Of a DNA stretch of 64,000 nucleotides, positions 1-11,055 are shown piece after piece. The notes beneath the pieces are model-generated. The model was not told the origin of the DNA, made no database searches, and saw only the letters and a program-made list of their open reading frames with translations. Each line of letters opens with the position of its first letter. The first letter of the stretch is position 1. The position numbers and the translations under genes are program-made. Source of the stretch: Tetrapyrgos nigripes (Eukaryota; Basidiomycota; Agaricomycetes; Agaricales; Campanellaceae); contig JAACJM010000014.1 of NCBI GenBank assembly GCA_013368315.1, positions 744,001 through 808,000 on the forward strand, read 5' to 3'.

Positions 1-16
1 ATTCCCTGTGATGGAA
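1..16 (+). tRNA. tRNA-Glu, 3' end only (cut by window edge)
   Basis: The first 16 bases match the end of the T-arm, the acceptor strand and the discriminator of the complete tRNA-Glu(CTC) at 41358-41429 (identical through ATTCCCTGTGATGGAA). Similarity stops right after the discriminator base, as expected for a second tRNA gene rather than a longer duplication. The anticodon lies outside the window, so the isoacceptor is inferred from identity to the other copy. Confidence 0.7.
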
Positions 17-252
17 TGCATAGGCCTTCGGTCAGGATTTTTTGCTCCGATTCAGCCAACTTCGTTCAGTTCAAGCTTCACTAGTGATTATACCCAGCTC
101 AGGGTCCTACTTGGTTTTGCTATCCTTTTTGGAGTAATCTTTGTTATCAGCTACAAGAGAACCTTTGAAGTGCCAATGATACACCGCGATGAAGTAGTAT
201 ACAGTTAATTGTAGGTACCTATACATACGTGCCTATCCCCACAATGACGACG

Positions 253-411
253 GCGGCGATGAATCGTGATCAGTGTGCTATTGTCCAATGTCCTGATAAA
301 TCTAAATCCTAAACGCCAATTCGATGTCGACAGCGGCGATGAATCGTGATCAGTGTGCTATTGTCCAATGTCCTGATAAATCTAAATCCTAAACGCCAAT
401 TCGATGTCGAC
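253..411. repeat. Tandem duplication, 80-bp unit, two copies
   Basis: Bases 253-331 recur at 333-411 with no mismatch that I can find, giving an exact period of 80. Single-base differences mark the outer junctions (252 versus 332, 332 versus 412). The unit contains no open frame of note and lies in non-coding DNA. The near-perfect identity suggests a recent event. Confidence 0.9.
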
Positions 412-1208
412 GACGGTTGACATGATACCGGGGCAATTAGTCGAAAAGCGAGGAGAAAACTGGGTAAGTAAGTCTTGAGGAGTAAAAATTGTGCTTGAAT
501 CGCGCGGTGTTGCCTTGCGCCAGTATCATAGTTAGGCCTTTACGGCCCAGGACACGGAAAATTAGACCATTCTCCTCGTCCAAATCCCAACTCAGTCAAT
601 CATCATCTTCTTCAAGTCCAATCCTTCATCAACCTTGGATGTTGCCCATGTATCCTCTGTCCGGCCTGTGACAGCCACATATGTGCATCGTCACCACAGT
701 CACTTGTTGCCCAATAATATGTATATTGGATATTGTCGCAACATACAGACGAGATGTCAGCGAGCTCTACGCAGACGGTACCTCCTGGAAAGTTGAATCG
801 GACTTGGTCGCATGGGTAGAACTGATTAAGGTCTTTGTAAAGTCTTCCACAGGGGTATTTCATGATTGCTTGTTGGCACATACAAGGAACAAGGAGGGAG
901 CGTTTGAGGATTGTTGAAGTGCCTTGATGATTTTTGACTCTCTAAGATGCGGCGTCGATGGTTGAATGCCACCGATTTAGTGATGTGTATGATGATCGAC
1001 GATGATACACTAGAGAAGAATTGTATTTCAGCACAACTTAGGAAGTTTTCGTCGAGTTTGATGCATACGTTTGACGACTGACTAGCCAGGTGTGCAACTG
1101 TATCCAGCAAACGGTGAGTCGATCCAAAGTTGAGTAGGTTACGAGGTTCTTAGTGTGCAGGCTGGTAGGCTTTCCGATTCCACCTGAACGTCAAGCTGAT
1201 ATTTATAC

Positions 1209-1430
1209 CCCTAGGACGAACACGACGCATTTGGAAGGATAAAAAGATTGACCTTTAAGGACGCATAGCTGTACCCACATCATGATCCCAATTTCTTATT
1301 ATATGGAATCGGCTTGAGCAACGAGGCTACCCCTGGAGCAAACACAACGCATTTGGAAGAATGAAAAGACTGACCTTTTGAGCATAGCTGTACCCACATG
1401 TACATCATGATCCCAATTCCTTATTTATAT
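1209..1430. repeat. Imperfect tandem repeat, about 120-bp period
   Basis: The block beginning CCCTAGGACGAACACGACGC near 1209 is repeated in diverged form near 1331. Both copies share the order GCATTTGGAAG, GACTGACCTT (or GATTGACCTT), GCATAGCTGTACCCACAT and CATGATCCCAATT. The copies differ by substitutions and small indels, so this event is older than the 80-bp duplication nearby. No coding function is visible. The rest of 17-1941 holds short unsupported frames only. Confidence 0.7.
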
Positions 1431-1941
1431 GAGGCTATCGCGATCGTACGTTATGTTTAGTAGATGCTGTTCAGCACGAACCAAGTTAGTGAAAAACTGG
1501 CGAAACACCTTGTCCCAAGCTCATAGCCATTTACAAACTCTCCACCGCCAAGTTTCGATTCTAGAAGTTCTGGTGATCAATGACGCAGTGGCTCTATCAG
1601 AGTCTATCAGTAGGGTTAGCGAGTGCTGTGCTGTGGATGCACACAAGCAACAGACAAGGCTTGCGCCCACTTTCGTCCTTGGATCACCGCCACAGCCCGA
1701 CATTCCCTACATGTACGGTAGCTGTGCATGAGCGCCCAATAGCTCACCTCAAACTACTCCCGTCGCTTCGCAAGGAATCGCTCTAGTGAAAGCGTGCAAA
1801 AGAAATTTGAAATCGATTGTTTTTTGAGTCCGTTGAGGATTTTGCCTCCGCGGCTCCTTTTAGACCCACAAATGCGCAAACCCTGATCATAATCAAGCAT
1901 CAAGACCTTTGAAGGGCTCGCATGTCAATCAGTTAGACATC

Positions 1942-2032
1942 GTCCCTGTCGATTAGTGGTTAAATCATCACGTTGTGGTTCTGTGATTAGTCAGCAACCG
2001 TGAAGCCGGGAGCTCGAATCTCCCCAGGGACA
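1942..2032 (+). tRNA. tRNA-His(GTG), with a 19-nt intron
   Basis: The cloverleaf can be drawn fully by eye. The acceptor GTCCCTG pairs with CAGGGAC (2025-2031), with A73. The D stem is GATT/AATC, the anticodon stem TCACG/CGTGA, and the T stem GGGAG/CTCCC. The anticodon GTG is at 1975-1977. A 19-nt intron (1979-1997) lies one base 3' of the anticodon, the canonical place for eukaryotic nuclear tRNA introns, so splicing needs the tRNA endonuclease. The 5' G-1 typical of mature tRNA-His is added after transcription in eukaryotes, so it is not expected in the gene. Confidence 0.92.
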
Positions 2033-2434
2033 CTCGACTCTACAGTGTAGATTTACTGATCTTTTTGTAGTCAACTTGCACATCTCGGGACCTTTTTATT
2101 TCTTAACGTTCACGCAAAGACCTCCGAAATAGTCCAAAATTCCAACGCTAGCACTGTCACATTTAGATTCTTCAAGAACAAGGATGATAAGTACAGTATA
2201 TAGAAGAGATGCAGATAGTAGGTACATATGTAGCCATATTAGTAAGTAGAGTAAGCAGATGTAGATGTAACAATTCTTGAGATAAATAATAATATATACA
2301 CTAAGCGAGCAAGCAAGGACTCGGAAGCAAGATGTTAAAGAAATAAAGAAACAGGTCCACTAGGCAAGATGTCCAATGGAATACAGACTACAAGATTAGA
2401 TGACCATCACTTCGCCTAGTAGATTTTCAAGAAA

Positions 2435-5247
2435 CTAGTTCATCTTCACCCCATTGGACCCTAGGCCATTTTTGACATAGTACGCATCAGCAGGCCTCTT
2501 GGCCGCTTGCCCCTTCTTATCGCGATAGAACAATACGTCGCCTACGAAAAAAAAGACAGTGAACATCAATCGTAAGAAAGTCCAGTAAACTTCAACACAC
2601 CTTCATCTTCAACAAACTGGCACCGATTGTAGCTGTCCCACAAAGCCTTGAACACGGGTTTATCGTCCCATCGGTAGTGTTCCCCAATGAAACCGCGAAG
2701 GTGAGCAGTAGCGGCTTCGCCGTTGTACCATGGCATTTTGGGGAAGAACTGTAGTCGCAAGGAAATAGATAGTGAGTCAAATTGAGATACATAGCGAGAA
2801 GAAAACTTCTGGCGCAAACGCAGACCACTTACATGATGAACGACATGAAAGTGAGCCACATCATGCAAAAAGAATCTGCCCATCCACCCAAGGAACGGAC
2901 GATCGACTGTAGCTGCTGCTCCACGTTGAAAGTTCCATTCCGCCTGACGGTAGTGTGGGAGGGTTGGGTCGGTGTGGTGGAGGTAGGTTATCATTATGAC
3001 TGAGGAAAAAGAGAAAGGAGGTTAGTTGACGTCGATGCGGTAGTAACAGAGCAGGGAGGTAGAGGGGGTTAAAGAAGAGATGAAAGTGAAAAGAAGAAAG
3101 TGAAAATGAAAATGAATAGACTCGGAGGAACAGGAAGTAAGCAACACAGAACATAGAAGCCATGATCGGCGTGCGCATTGACGCGATACTTGTGCTTCGC
3201 ATCGTAAATCGACGCGTACTCCACGGATCACCAACCACTAGAAGGATCGTCGGCGTTCGGTGAAGCTAGAAGTGGAAGCGTCGAAGACGCAGAATTCGAT
3301 ACTTCGAGGAAAAAGACCTGGGCGGCCTGTCTCCCTGTCTTGGAAGGTTCATCTCCACCGCCGCTGTCCGTTTCACTCCATCCGCTTCTCATCTCCTCCA
3401 ACGAACGTTCGAGACAAGAAGACAAGGAAGAAAAAAATCTAGAGTACTCACACCAATGGCTAACTCCCAACCAAGGAATTCCGTAATACTTCGCCACTTC
3501 TCCGGCTCCGTACTCTTTCGATGCCACCCAGACTAAATACGCCATAGTCAACATTCCGATATTGGAAAGGACAACTAGGTGTCGCTGGGAAGGGGCGAAC
3601 AAGATCGAGGAGGCTGCGAAGCATGGAATGGGAAAGGGGAGGAGGATATGTTAGTAAAAGAAGGCAGCAAGTGTGAATAGTCGACCCACGATCAAAATGA
3701 TTCGTCCATTTGGGATAGTGACGTTGACCAGAGACGTTAAAGACTGTTTGTAGACCAGGATTAGTATCTCTCTCTCCTCTTACAGTCAAAAGACGAAGAC
3801 AGTTACTCACACAAGTACGCAGGAAACGCTAACAATTGTTGTCTCACCAACATGAACAACGTATAAATTGGTGTGTCTCCGAGGTACTCTTCGTAGTTGA
3901 TGCCTCCTTTTTCGTGGTCGTGGTCGTGGCCATGATGGTGTTGGCGTTCAAATTGATGTTCTTCTTCCTCAGTCCTAGGGTGTTCGTCTTGGGACGGTTC
4001 AGTTGGGATGCCTAGAGGAAGACGAGCATTGAGAGGCTATAGGAAGAATTTACTAAGTTAGGTACTACTTACCCAACTCCTTCCTCGTCCAGGGAACATA
4101 GACCTCATCACGTTCCATCGATGCATGAGAGATGTGATGACGGTGGTGAGAGATACGCCAAGAGAAGTAGGGAGTCCAGAGGGGGGTGTGGGTTAGCTGC
4201 GTGATGAAGAACGCGACAGAGGAAGCACGGAGAGAATGGAGGAGAAGATGGGAGTATGTCAGAGTGTTGAAGAATGAAACGAAGAAAGAGCGAGACACAT
4301 ACGAAACCGATAACATCATTGACGAATTTGTACTCTGAGAAAGCTCCGTGGCCACACTGTCAATTGGGTTAGTTTCGCTTTGGTAAGATTGAGAAGCAAG
4401 GCAGTTTTCAAAGGGTAAAGAATAACCGTGAAAAGAAAAACCTTTAACGCGTATCTAGGGCGACCACGGCGGGAACAATGATGCAATACAAAAAACGTCA
4501 TCGTACGGGCAAGATCAGGTCGGAAACTCCTTGGGGAAGGAAGATGAACGCAAAGGAATTTTGAGAGAAGAAAAAGTATAATCGCTGAAACTAGAAGCAC
4601 CGAAGTTTAAACTCAAAAGTGATCGTCGCTCGGATGATTATGGAATTCGAGTGGCAGGAAGTGGCAAAACACGTCGTCGGAGTGTCGAGTGGCGCGGCAA
4701 CCCGTCTAGGGTATTACGGTACGACGGCGACGGCTGATTTAGGAAAGACGAAGGATACGAAAGTACGAAAGGGAAGAAAAGGAAACGAAAATACGGGAAA
4801 AAGAGGAAAATGGGAAATCATATTCACCTCATGTCCGATAACCCAGATACCTGTGAAGGTCAATCCCTGGAACCACCAGCTACAAAAAACAATACTTTTT
4901 GTCAGTACTAGTGCTCTTACGCGAATGCAGACAGGGATGGTAGGCACTCACTAAATACACCAACATCCCCATCGCACAACCTCTGCACCCAACCCTCCGA
5001 TCAGATTGACGATCTCTGCACTCTTGAAAAGAGGATCGATAAACGTCGCTGCGTACCACAGGGTAGCAGCTAGCAAGAGATCTCTGACGAGGTATGTGAG
5101 ACCTTTGGTCGTCGAGCGAATGAATAGTTCAGAAGGTATAGCAGCGCGAATTTGAGCGAGGGAATAGGGGATTGGGGTGAATTGAGGCAGCGAGTCCTCA
5201 TTGTAGGAATGGGTGTCTGCGTCTGTTTTCTTGGAGGCACCAGTCAT
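2435..5247 (-). CDS. Delta-12 (oleate) fatty-acid desaturase, FAD2 type
   Basis: Ten exons read right to left: 5247-4952, 4879-4828, 4356-4303, 4196-4073, 4011-3811, 3743-3690, 3613-3452, 2999-2833, 2748-2601 and 2541-2435. They sum to 1365 nt (454 aa), all with GT-AG junctions and consistent phase. The product is an ER-membrane di-iron desaturase expected to convert oleoyl to linoleoyl lipid. All three histidine boxes are visible: [10 protein letters not shown], split by an intron after HE; HHRHH in [12 protein letters not shown]; and HVVHH before [12 protein letters not shown]2 hallmarks [13 protein letters not shown] and a VLFYRDKKG tail are also present, and the length is normal for fungal enzymes. 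Introns of 471 and 452 nt are far longer than the others. A His/Asp-rich run ([10 protein letters not shown]) sits in the loop after box II. The start ATG at 5247 is the first in frame. It is divergent with the paralogue at 6051. Confidence 0.93.
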
Positions 5248-6050
5248 GGTAGAATAGAAGGGGAAGGGATCGAATGAAGAAGTGGGTTGTAGTGGGTGGT
5301 ATTTATGGACCGTACGAATGACTTACTTTTTGGTTAAGTTTTTACGAATACAATTCTAAATGAAGGCACTCATCAATCTACTCACGACTCATCATAGAAT
5401 TTACTGATTTATCCCTTTTTGATTTTCGATGTCCGGGACTGCCAATGATTAAGGCGCCAAGACCGGTGCTCACCTACATGTTGAATTCTTGTGTGATTCT
5501 CCGAACCGCCGCTGTGAACTAAGTTCTCCATACTAGCTCAGCGATAAATATGAAAAAATGTTAGTTATTTTTCTTCTCGAGAAGTTCACGCCGCCCGGGT
5601 TTCACGGTCGCCCCAAGGTCGCCCACCAGTAAGTACCAAGTACTGGCAGGCATCCGGTGTCAATGACTTCCAGCCTGTTAATTTCGACAACAAACGGATC
5701 AACGCAGAAGTGTTAATGTCAGTGTGTGAGTGTTCCTTCCGTTTTGAAAGACTGATGTCTGCCAATGTGGATCTCCGAGATATCAGTGACATGGCCTGAC
5801 TTGAGCTGAGGCGGCTAACCTAGCGCTCCGTTTGGATTGGTCGCGTCGTCTTTCAGGTTGGGGGCGGTGTTTGTAGAGTAGTGAACGAGCTGTCCATCTA
5901 TGGGTGACAACCGCCTCCCCGACGTGACGCAAGGGGCATTTCCAAAAGCGGTAAACACCGCAAGTCTGTTGGGGTCTGTTTACACTGGATCTCGATCACT
6001 TGACTTAAAACCATCGTCTCGAAGGATGGACCAACAACAACCAATCCACG
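5248..6050. promoter_or_regulatory. Shared divergent promoter region of the two desaturase genes
   Basis: The 803 bp between the two start codons must hold both promoters and both 5' UTRs. An ATTGG (inverted CCAAT) lies near 5834. A short upstream frame (ATG at 6026, 25 codons) overlaps the start at 6051 out of frame and could lower translation of the right-hand gene. I see no convincing gene. Co-regulation of the pair is inferred only from the head-to-head arrangement. Confidence 0.5.
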
Positions 6051-7910
6051 ATGCTCAGCTACTTCGCATTCTCGGACAGTCCGGAGTACATCCGTCGTAA
6101 AAACACGCCTTTTACTCCCACTCATCTCTCCATCCAACAAATTCGAGCTGCCATCCCCAAAGAGCTGTTTGAGAAATCGACAGTCAAGGGTCTAGCCTAC
6201 GTCGCGTTGGATATCTTTTTCGCGGTCGTTTTGTACAAGCTGGCATGGCAGATTGATGCTTTTTCTTCCTACATCGCTCCACAGTCGACTGTGTTCAAAT
6301 GGAGTCTATGGTCCGTGTACTGGTTTGCTCAATCCGTCGTCCTCGCTGGGTGGTGGTGCATGGCTCACGAGGCTGGTCACGGCAACATCTCCAAGCACAA
6401 GTGGGTCAATAATCTCGTTGGGTTTGGGTTGCACACTGTCAGTGTTCTCTGCTTTCTTTTCTCCTCTTTGGAACTAACAGACCTTTGTAGTTCGTTCTCG
6501 CACCCTACTTTGCTTGGCGAGCCTCCCATAGCGCGCATCACAAAGCTACCGTCAACATCGAGAGGGATGAAAATTACGTTCCGAGAACGAGGTCTCAGCT
6601 TGGGTTGCCGGCCCTTCCTACCAGGGACGACACCAACACTCCCGTAACCTCTGGAACGCTTGAGCCTGTCCACGAAGAAGATCACCCTCATCCTGAAGGT
6701 ATCGCTCATCCCGGCCGTCTACCTTACCACGAGATGGTCGAAGAGACGCCGATAGCCCAACTCTACGCGCGTGTTCGTTTGTTCTCTTCCTTCACCAAAG
6801 CTATCATCACCTGGGTACTGGATATTGCGGAGACCTTGTTCAGAATGTTCATCATGCAAACGATGGGTTGGCAAATTTATCTTTTCACGGATGTCAGTGG
6901 GAGTCCAAGACATCCCAAGGGGACTAATGTGAGTACCAAAATCCAATCCAATCCTTCCTTACGAATGTGATGCTAACGATCCTCCCTTAAATAGCACTTC
7001 CTCCCTTCCTCGTCTCTCTTCGCCTCCCGCCCTTCCGTTCATCGTTATCTCATCATCTCCGACCTGGGTATCCTCGTCATGATGGCTCTCCTCTACCTTT
7101 GGGCTCGATCCCCTGGTGTCGGAGCCGCCAATTTGGTGAAACTGTATGGAGTTCCTTATATCGTGAGTCTTTTGAGTTTCTTCAGTATCAAAATCGACGG
7201 CTGACGATCCTCGTTCACGCGTCTAGTTCCTCAACCACTGGATCGTCCTCCTCACTTTCCTTCACCACTCGGATCCCACTCTTCCGTACTATCACTCGGG
7301 ACAATGGTCCTTCGCCCGCGGAGCCCTATCTACTGTTGATAGGCCCCTCCTAAGCTGGGGAGGAAGGTTGTTCTTGAAGAACGTCAGTCATGATCATGTA
7401 AGTCCTTCCCCTTTTTCATAAATGTCCCAAATTCCAACTCTGACTGATATACGACAGATCTCTCACCACCTCTTCTCCAATATCCCTTGGTACAATCAAC
7501 CACGTTCAACTGCGATCTTACGGGAATTACTAGCTTCTCCTACATCTACTGGTGTCGAGATCTCTCCTTCCGCTTCCTCGACCACCACTTCTAAAACAGC
7601 AGATGTTCAAGTCCACTCCGATAGTCTCGCAGGGTATTATACCCGAGCCTCAAACGGGAAGGAGTATCAGTTGGGTCACTACAACTATGACTCAACTCCT
7701 TGGCCGAGAGCGTTTTGGAGGAGTTTCAGGGAGTGTTTGTGGATTGATGACTTGACTCCTTCCGAGGGCGACTCCGATCCTTATGGAGGAGCAATCGTGT
7801 TCTACAGGAATCGGGAGGGAAAAATGCACAGGGAGTTGGGTGTCCCTGTAACTGTCCCTGATGGAACGGAGAGGACTTGGCCTCCCGAATCTCTTCGGAG
7901 ACGGTTGTGA
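6051..7910 (+). CDS. Divergent FAD2-family desaturase paralogue
   Basis: Five exons (6051-6437, 6491-6928, 6995-7162, 7227-7397, 7458-7910) join to 1617 nt, giving 538 aa with all junctions in frame. It aligns end to end with the divergent neighbour: both share QIRAAIP near the N-terminus, the membrane segments and the histidine-box spacing. The boxes differ: HEAGHGNIS (Ala replaces Cys of HECGH), HSAHH instead of HHRHH, and HISHH before LFSNIPWYN. All iron-ligand histidines are kept, so the protein should be catalytic. It is 84 aa longer, partly from a Ser/Thr-rich insertion just after box III. Only intron positions near box III and the C-terminal third look comparable; the other gene has ten exons. 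Changed boxes are typical of desaturases with other regio-specificity and of acetylenases, but the product cannot be read from sequence. Confidence 0.88.
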
Positions 7911-10900
7911 GGCGAATGTGTAACAGGGTGTAAGGTGTAGTTTCGTAAAGTTGTTATCGCTATCTATCTATTTATTTGGACGTCTACTGTCTCTCGTTTG
8001 TACTCTTTTTTGTTGTCTGCCCTGTTTTCCCAGTGTCTGTCTCTCGTTCTCTACTAAGTATCTTGAAGAGTTGTAATAATCGTACTCGTACTGGCCTCGA
8101 GTAATTCTTGATAACTAAATATGTGCACCTATTGATATCGTTGTTCTAAATTGCGTCGTTCTTTGTAACTCGTCCTCAATAAAATAATGTCTGCTTACAG
8201 CTGCGATCGCTACATGAATACAACTTCTTCCGAACTTTGCGTCGTCGGACGGGACCCCGAGAAGAATAAGCAAGACGCCTCCCCCCCTCGGGGGGACTTA
8301 GTGTAGTGCGTAAATGCATTTCCTCAGGGAGATATCCCTGATTGGTAGTTGGTTTCACAACAAAGGACTTCATTCTACTCTACTCTAGCAAGGTTCCAAT
8401 TTCTTGTGTCCCGCGGGCTGCTCGTACCACGATGACGTTGTCAGTAGGTTGCGAGTAAGTACTTAACGCTATTCCAAAAAAAAAAAAAACTTCTTCCTAA
8501 CCTGAAGTTAAGTATAGTACTTGCTATAGTTTTTCCATTGCTTCTCCGGATCCACAGTTGTTCATAACAATGCAAGAAAACTGCAAGTGACAGTGGTCGA
8601 CCCGTTCCAATGTCTACAGCTGGACTACATGCATACAACTCCTTTAGATCGGCCGAAGAAGTGACTACTATAGCACTCAAGTTGTGACTAAAGCTTTTCC
8701 GCCTCCTCGGATCCATAGTCGACATCATGACTCCAACTGGTTGACCGTTCGAATTTCATTGCATTGGTAGTGTTCTTCGGAGTTCTAGTATAGCTCCGAA
8801 TCATGAAATTTTCCCGCCTCTGCATTTGATGCTTCATCATACGAGCCGCGAGCGAGTCCGAGTCTGGCTAGCCGCTACAACTTGGACTCGGAGTAGCGCT
8901 TACACTGACAACCATCGTGCGAATCAAATGACGCATACCTCTGTATGTACTAATTCACTCCGAAACACCGGTGCCCACTGCCAGGACGGACTCGGATGAT
9001 AAATCCAGCTTGGATCCACTGCAAGTCAGTGGCACAGTGTACATCATTGTCATAGCTAACACCTTGATTGAGGTGTTGACTTTGACTTTAGAGGGAGGAA
9101 CGCACTGATCCGTATGTTCAAGTTATGTCGTTCATCACTGGTGTCATGATCTACATCTCGATTGAGGTATTGTATTGATTTTTGACTTTGATCTTACCAT
9201 GGAGGATTGATTTCCGTATGTAGGGTACCTATGTCGATCATTCTCCAATCATTCTGTCTATGTAAGTGTCTTGTTATGGCATATGTTGCGGCTAAGTATC
9301 ATCCACTAGCACCATAGCCGGCAGTAAGCACTACGAGAGTCGTAGGAAGTCTGGGCCTGGGTACGGGTGTGGCTGAGCAAGCCTAAAGTAAGGCTGTGGC
9401 TGAGTATTCATACATGATGCCAGAAAATGACTGGTGCCACATAAGTATGACTATTTCTGAGTGATTTGTCAGTTCCGTTCAACGACATATGCATCTCGCA
9501 AAATATTTCTTCCATGAACATGACAAGCAAGTTTAAGCGATGTTCGTAGTTCGCCAGATATCAATCCATGAGGCGGTCCGAGGAGCTACACACTAGTCAG
9601 TAATCTACATAACAGTCAAGTTGTTTAGCGCTGATCTAGTGGCTTCCGTTGGAATTCCATACCAGCTCCGAGGCTCGTTCAATGATATCATTGTTAGCCT
9701 TGCAAATGTCACAATTAAACATTGTGGCTCCATTGGCTTACTAGTAGCGCTGAGTCCTGACGCCGACTCGTCGATCATTTGATGAGACACGATCATAGGA
9801 ACTGGGAACCCATTTTGGTGACAGGAGGGCCCATTATTATTGAGAACGTCGTTTTCAAGGAACTCCACCGCTGACTCAATACCGAACACCACTGGTGAGT
9901 GATATCAAATTTAATGCATATCTCTGTCGAATTCATCGGTACTACTGACCTTAGTACTGACACTTGCCACTGACACAAGTGTTGATTTTCGCCGAGTTTT
10001 TCTGAGTTCCAAAGTGGCATCGGATCCTTCGGTCCCTTAGTCGGTTCGGTTATACAGAATTGTCGGTGCTCGTGTTAACGTTGGGTCTGGACTCGTCGTT
10101 CTTGACAGTTTAGAGTCCAAGGCCTTGCATTGCTCATTCATGGAGTTAAAATCGAGTCAAGTTCGTTTTGTTTTTTTCACGGTTACCGAGCTACATCTTT
10201 CGCATCTTTCCCCTGTAAATCGTTCTAAGATCATTGATTATTCCTTCCAAGATCTCGACATCAGGGAGGCATGGTACCATTTCCTGTTTTCCTTGGCCGT
10301 TGACCGCTGGCACGCTCAAGCCTAAGGAAGCGCTCAAGTGTTGACAGATAACGATACAACGTCGCGTATGCCTATGAAGAGTCCACCATAGGTATTGAGC
10401 GTCCATGCTGCCATCTCTGAAAACCATGGGGATAACTCACCATCGGAACACAGCAGGAGGGCGTCAGACCCAGTGTCACGGGAGTTAGAAGGAAGGCCTA
10501 TCATGCAAGGGTCATATCTTGCAGCAAACAAACAGGTCGCCTATCACTTCAAAGCGTTCAGGAAAGTTGACATCGACTCTGATTACACGATACCGATATA
10601 CGAGAAGCTGAGGGAAAAACGAGCCAAGTAACAGGTGTTGGAGTTCGACTTGGCGTCGTCATCGCGTCATCATCAGTGACAAGAGTCGCACAAGAGCTGT
10701 GATTATTCTCCCTATTGTCCAAAAAGCATTCTTGAATTTCGAGTTAGTTATGTAGAGTTCCAGTGCGATTATGGTCTGCATAGTTCCTGTGTATCGCAGA
10801 GCACCTGTCGGATTCAAAATGAGCACAGAGAAGAGAATAGAACGACAGAAGGCGAGCAAATATGTACAACTCGCGTCTCATCTTCTCTGTCCTCTCCTAT

Positions 10901-11055
10901 GGCTCGCCTATCATATTCCTGTATTCTCAGTTACGAGGCATACATGCGCTCGCATCCATCTCTGTCACTGCCCATGCCCAATCTGAGACCTCGGTATAAA
11001 GTTTCTACGAAGTCCTCAGTCTTGCCCATTCCCTACGTGTCGATTTCTCTCCAGC
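7911..11055. other. Non-coding stretch with degenerate repeats
   Basis: The first about 250 bases are probably the 3' UTR of the desaturase. After that I see only short frames without family resemblance. Two weak internal repeats exist. One is CTTCTCCGGATCCACAG near 8540 against CCTCCTCGGATCCATAG near 8705. The other is a diverged about 110-bp pair near 9040-9230 sharing TTGATTGAGGTGTTGACTTTG-like text. A 78-codon frame at 10395-10631 is unremarkable. Confidence 0.4.

Noticed and set aside
4619..4954. 111-codon plus-strand frame inside the desaturase gene
   Set aside because: It lies in the 471-nt intron and exon 2 on the opposite strand of a well-supported gene and is Lys-rich by composition.
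4951..5247. Apparent frameshift at the end of desaturase exon 1
   Set aside because: Using the GTGAGT donor at 4951 and the acceptor before 4879, the frame closes cleanly to give YWWFQG, so no frameshift is needed.
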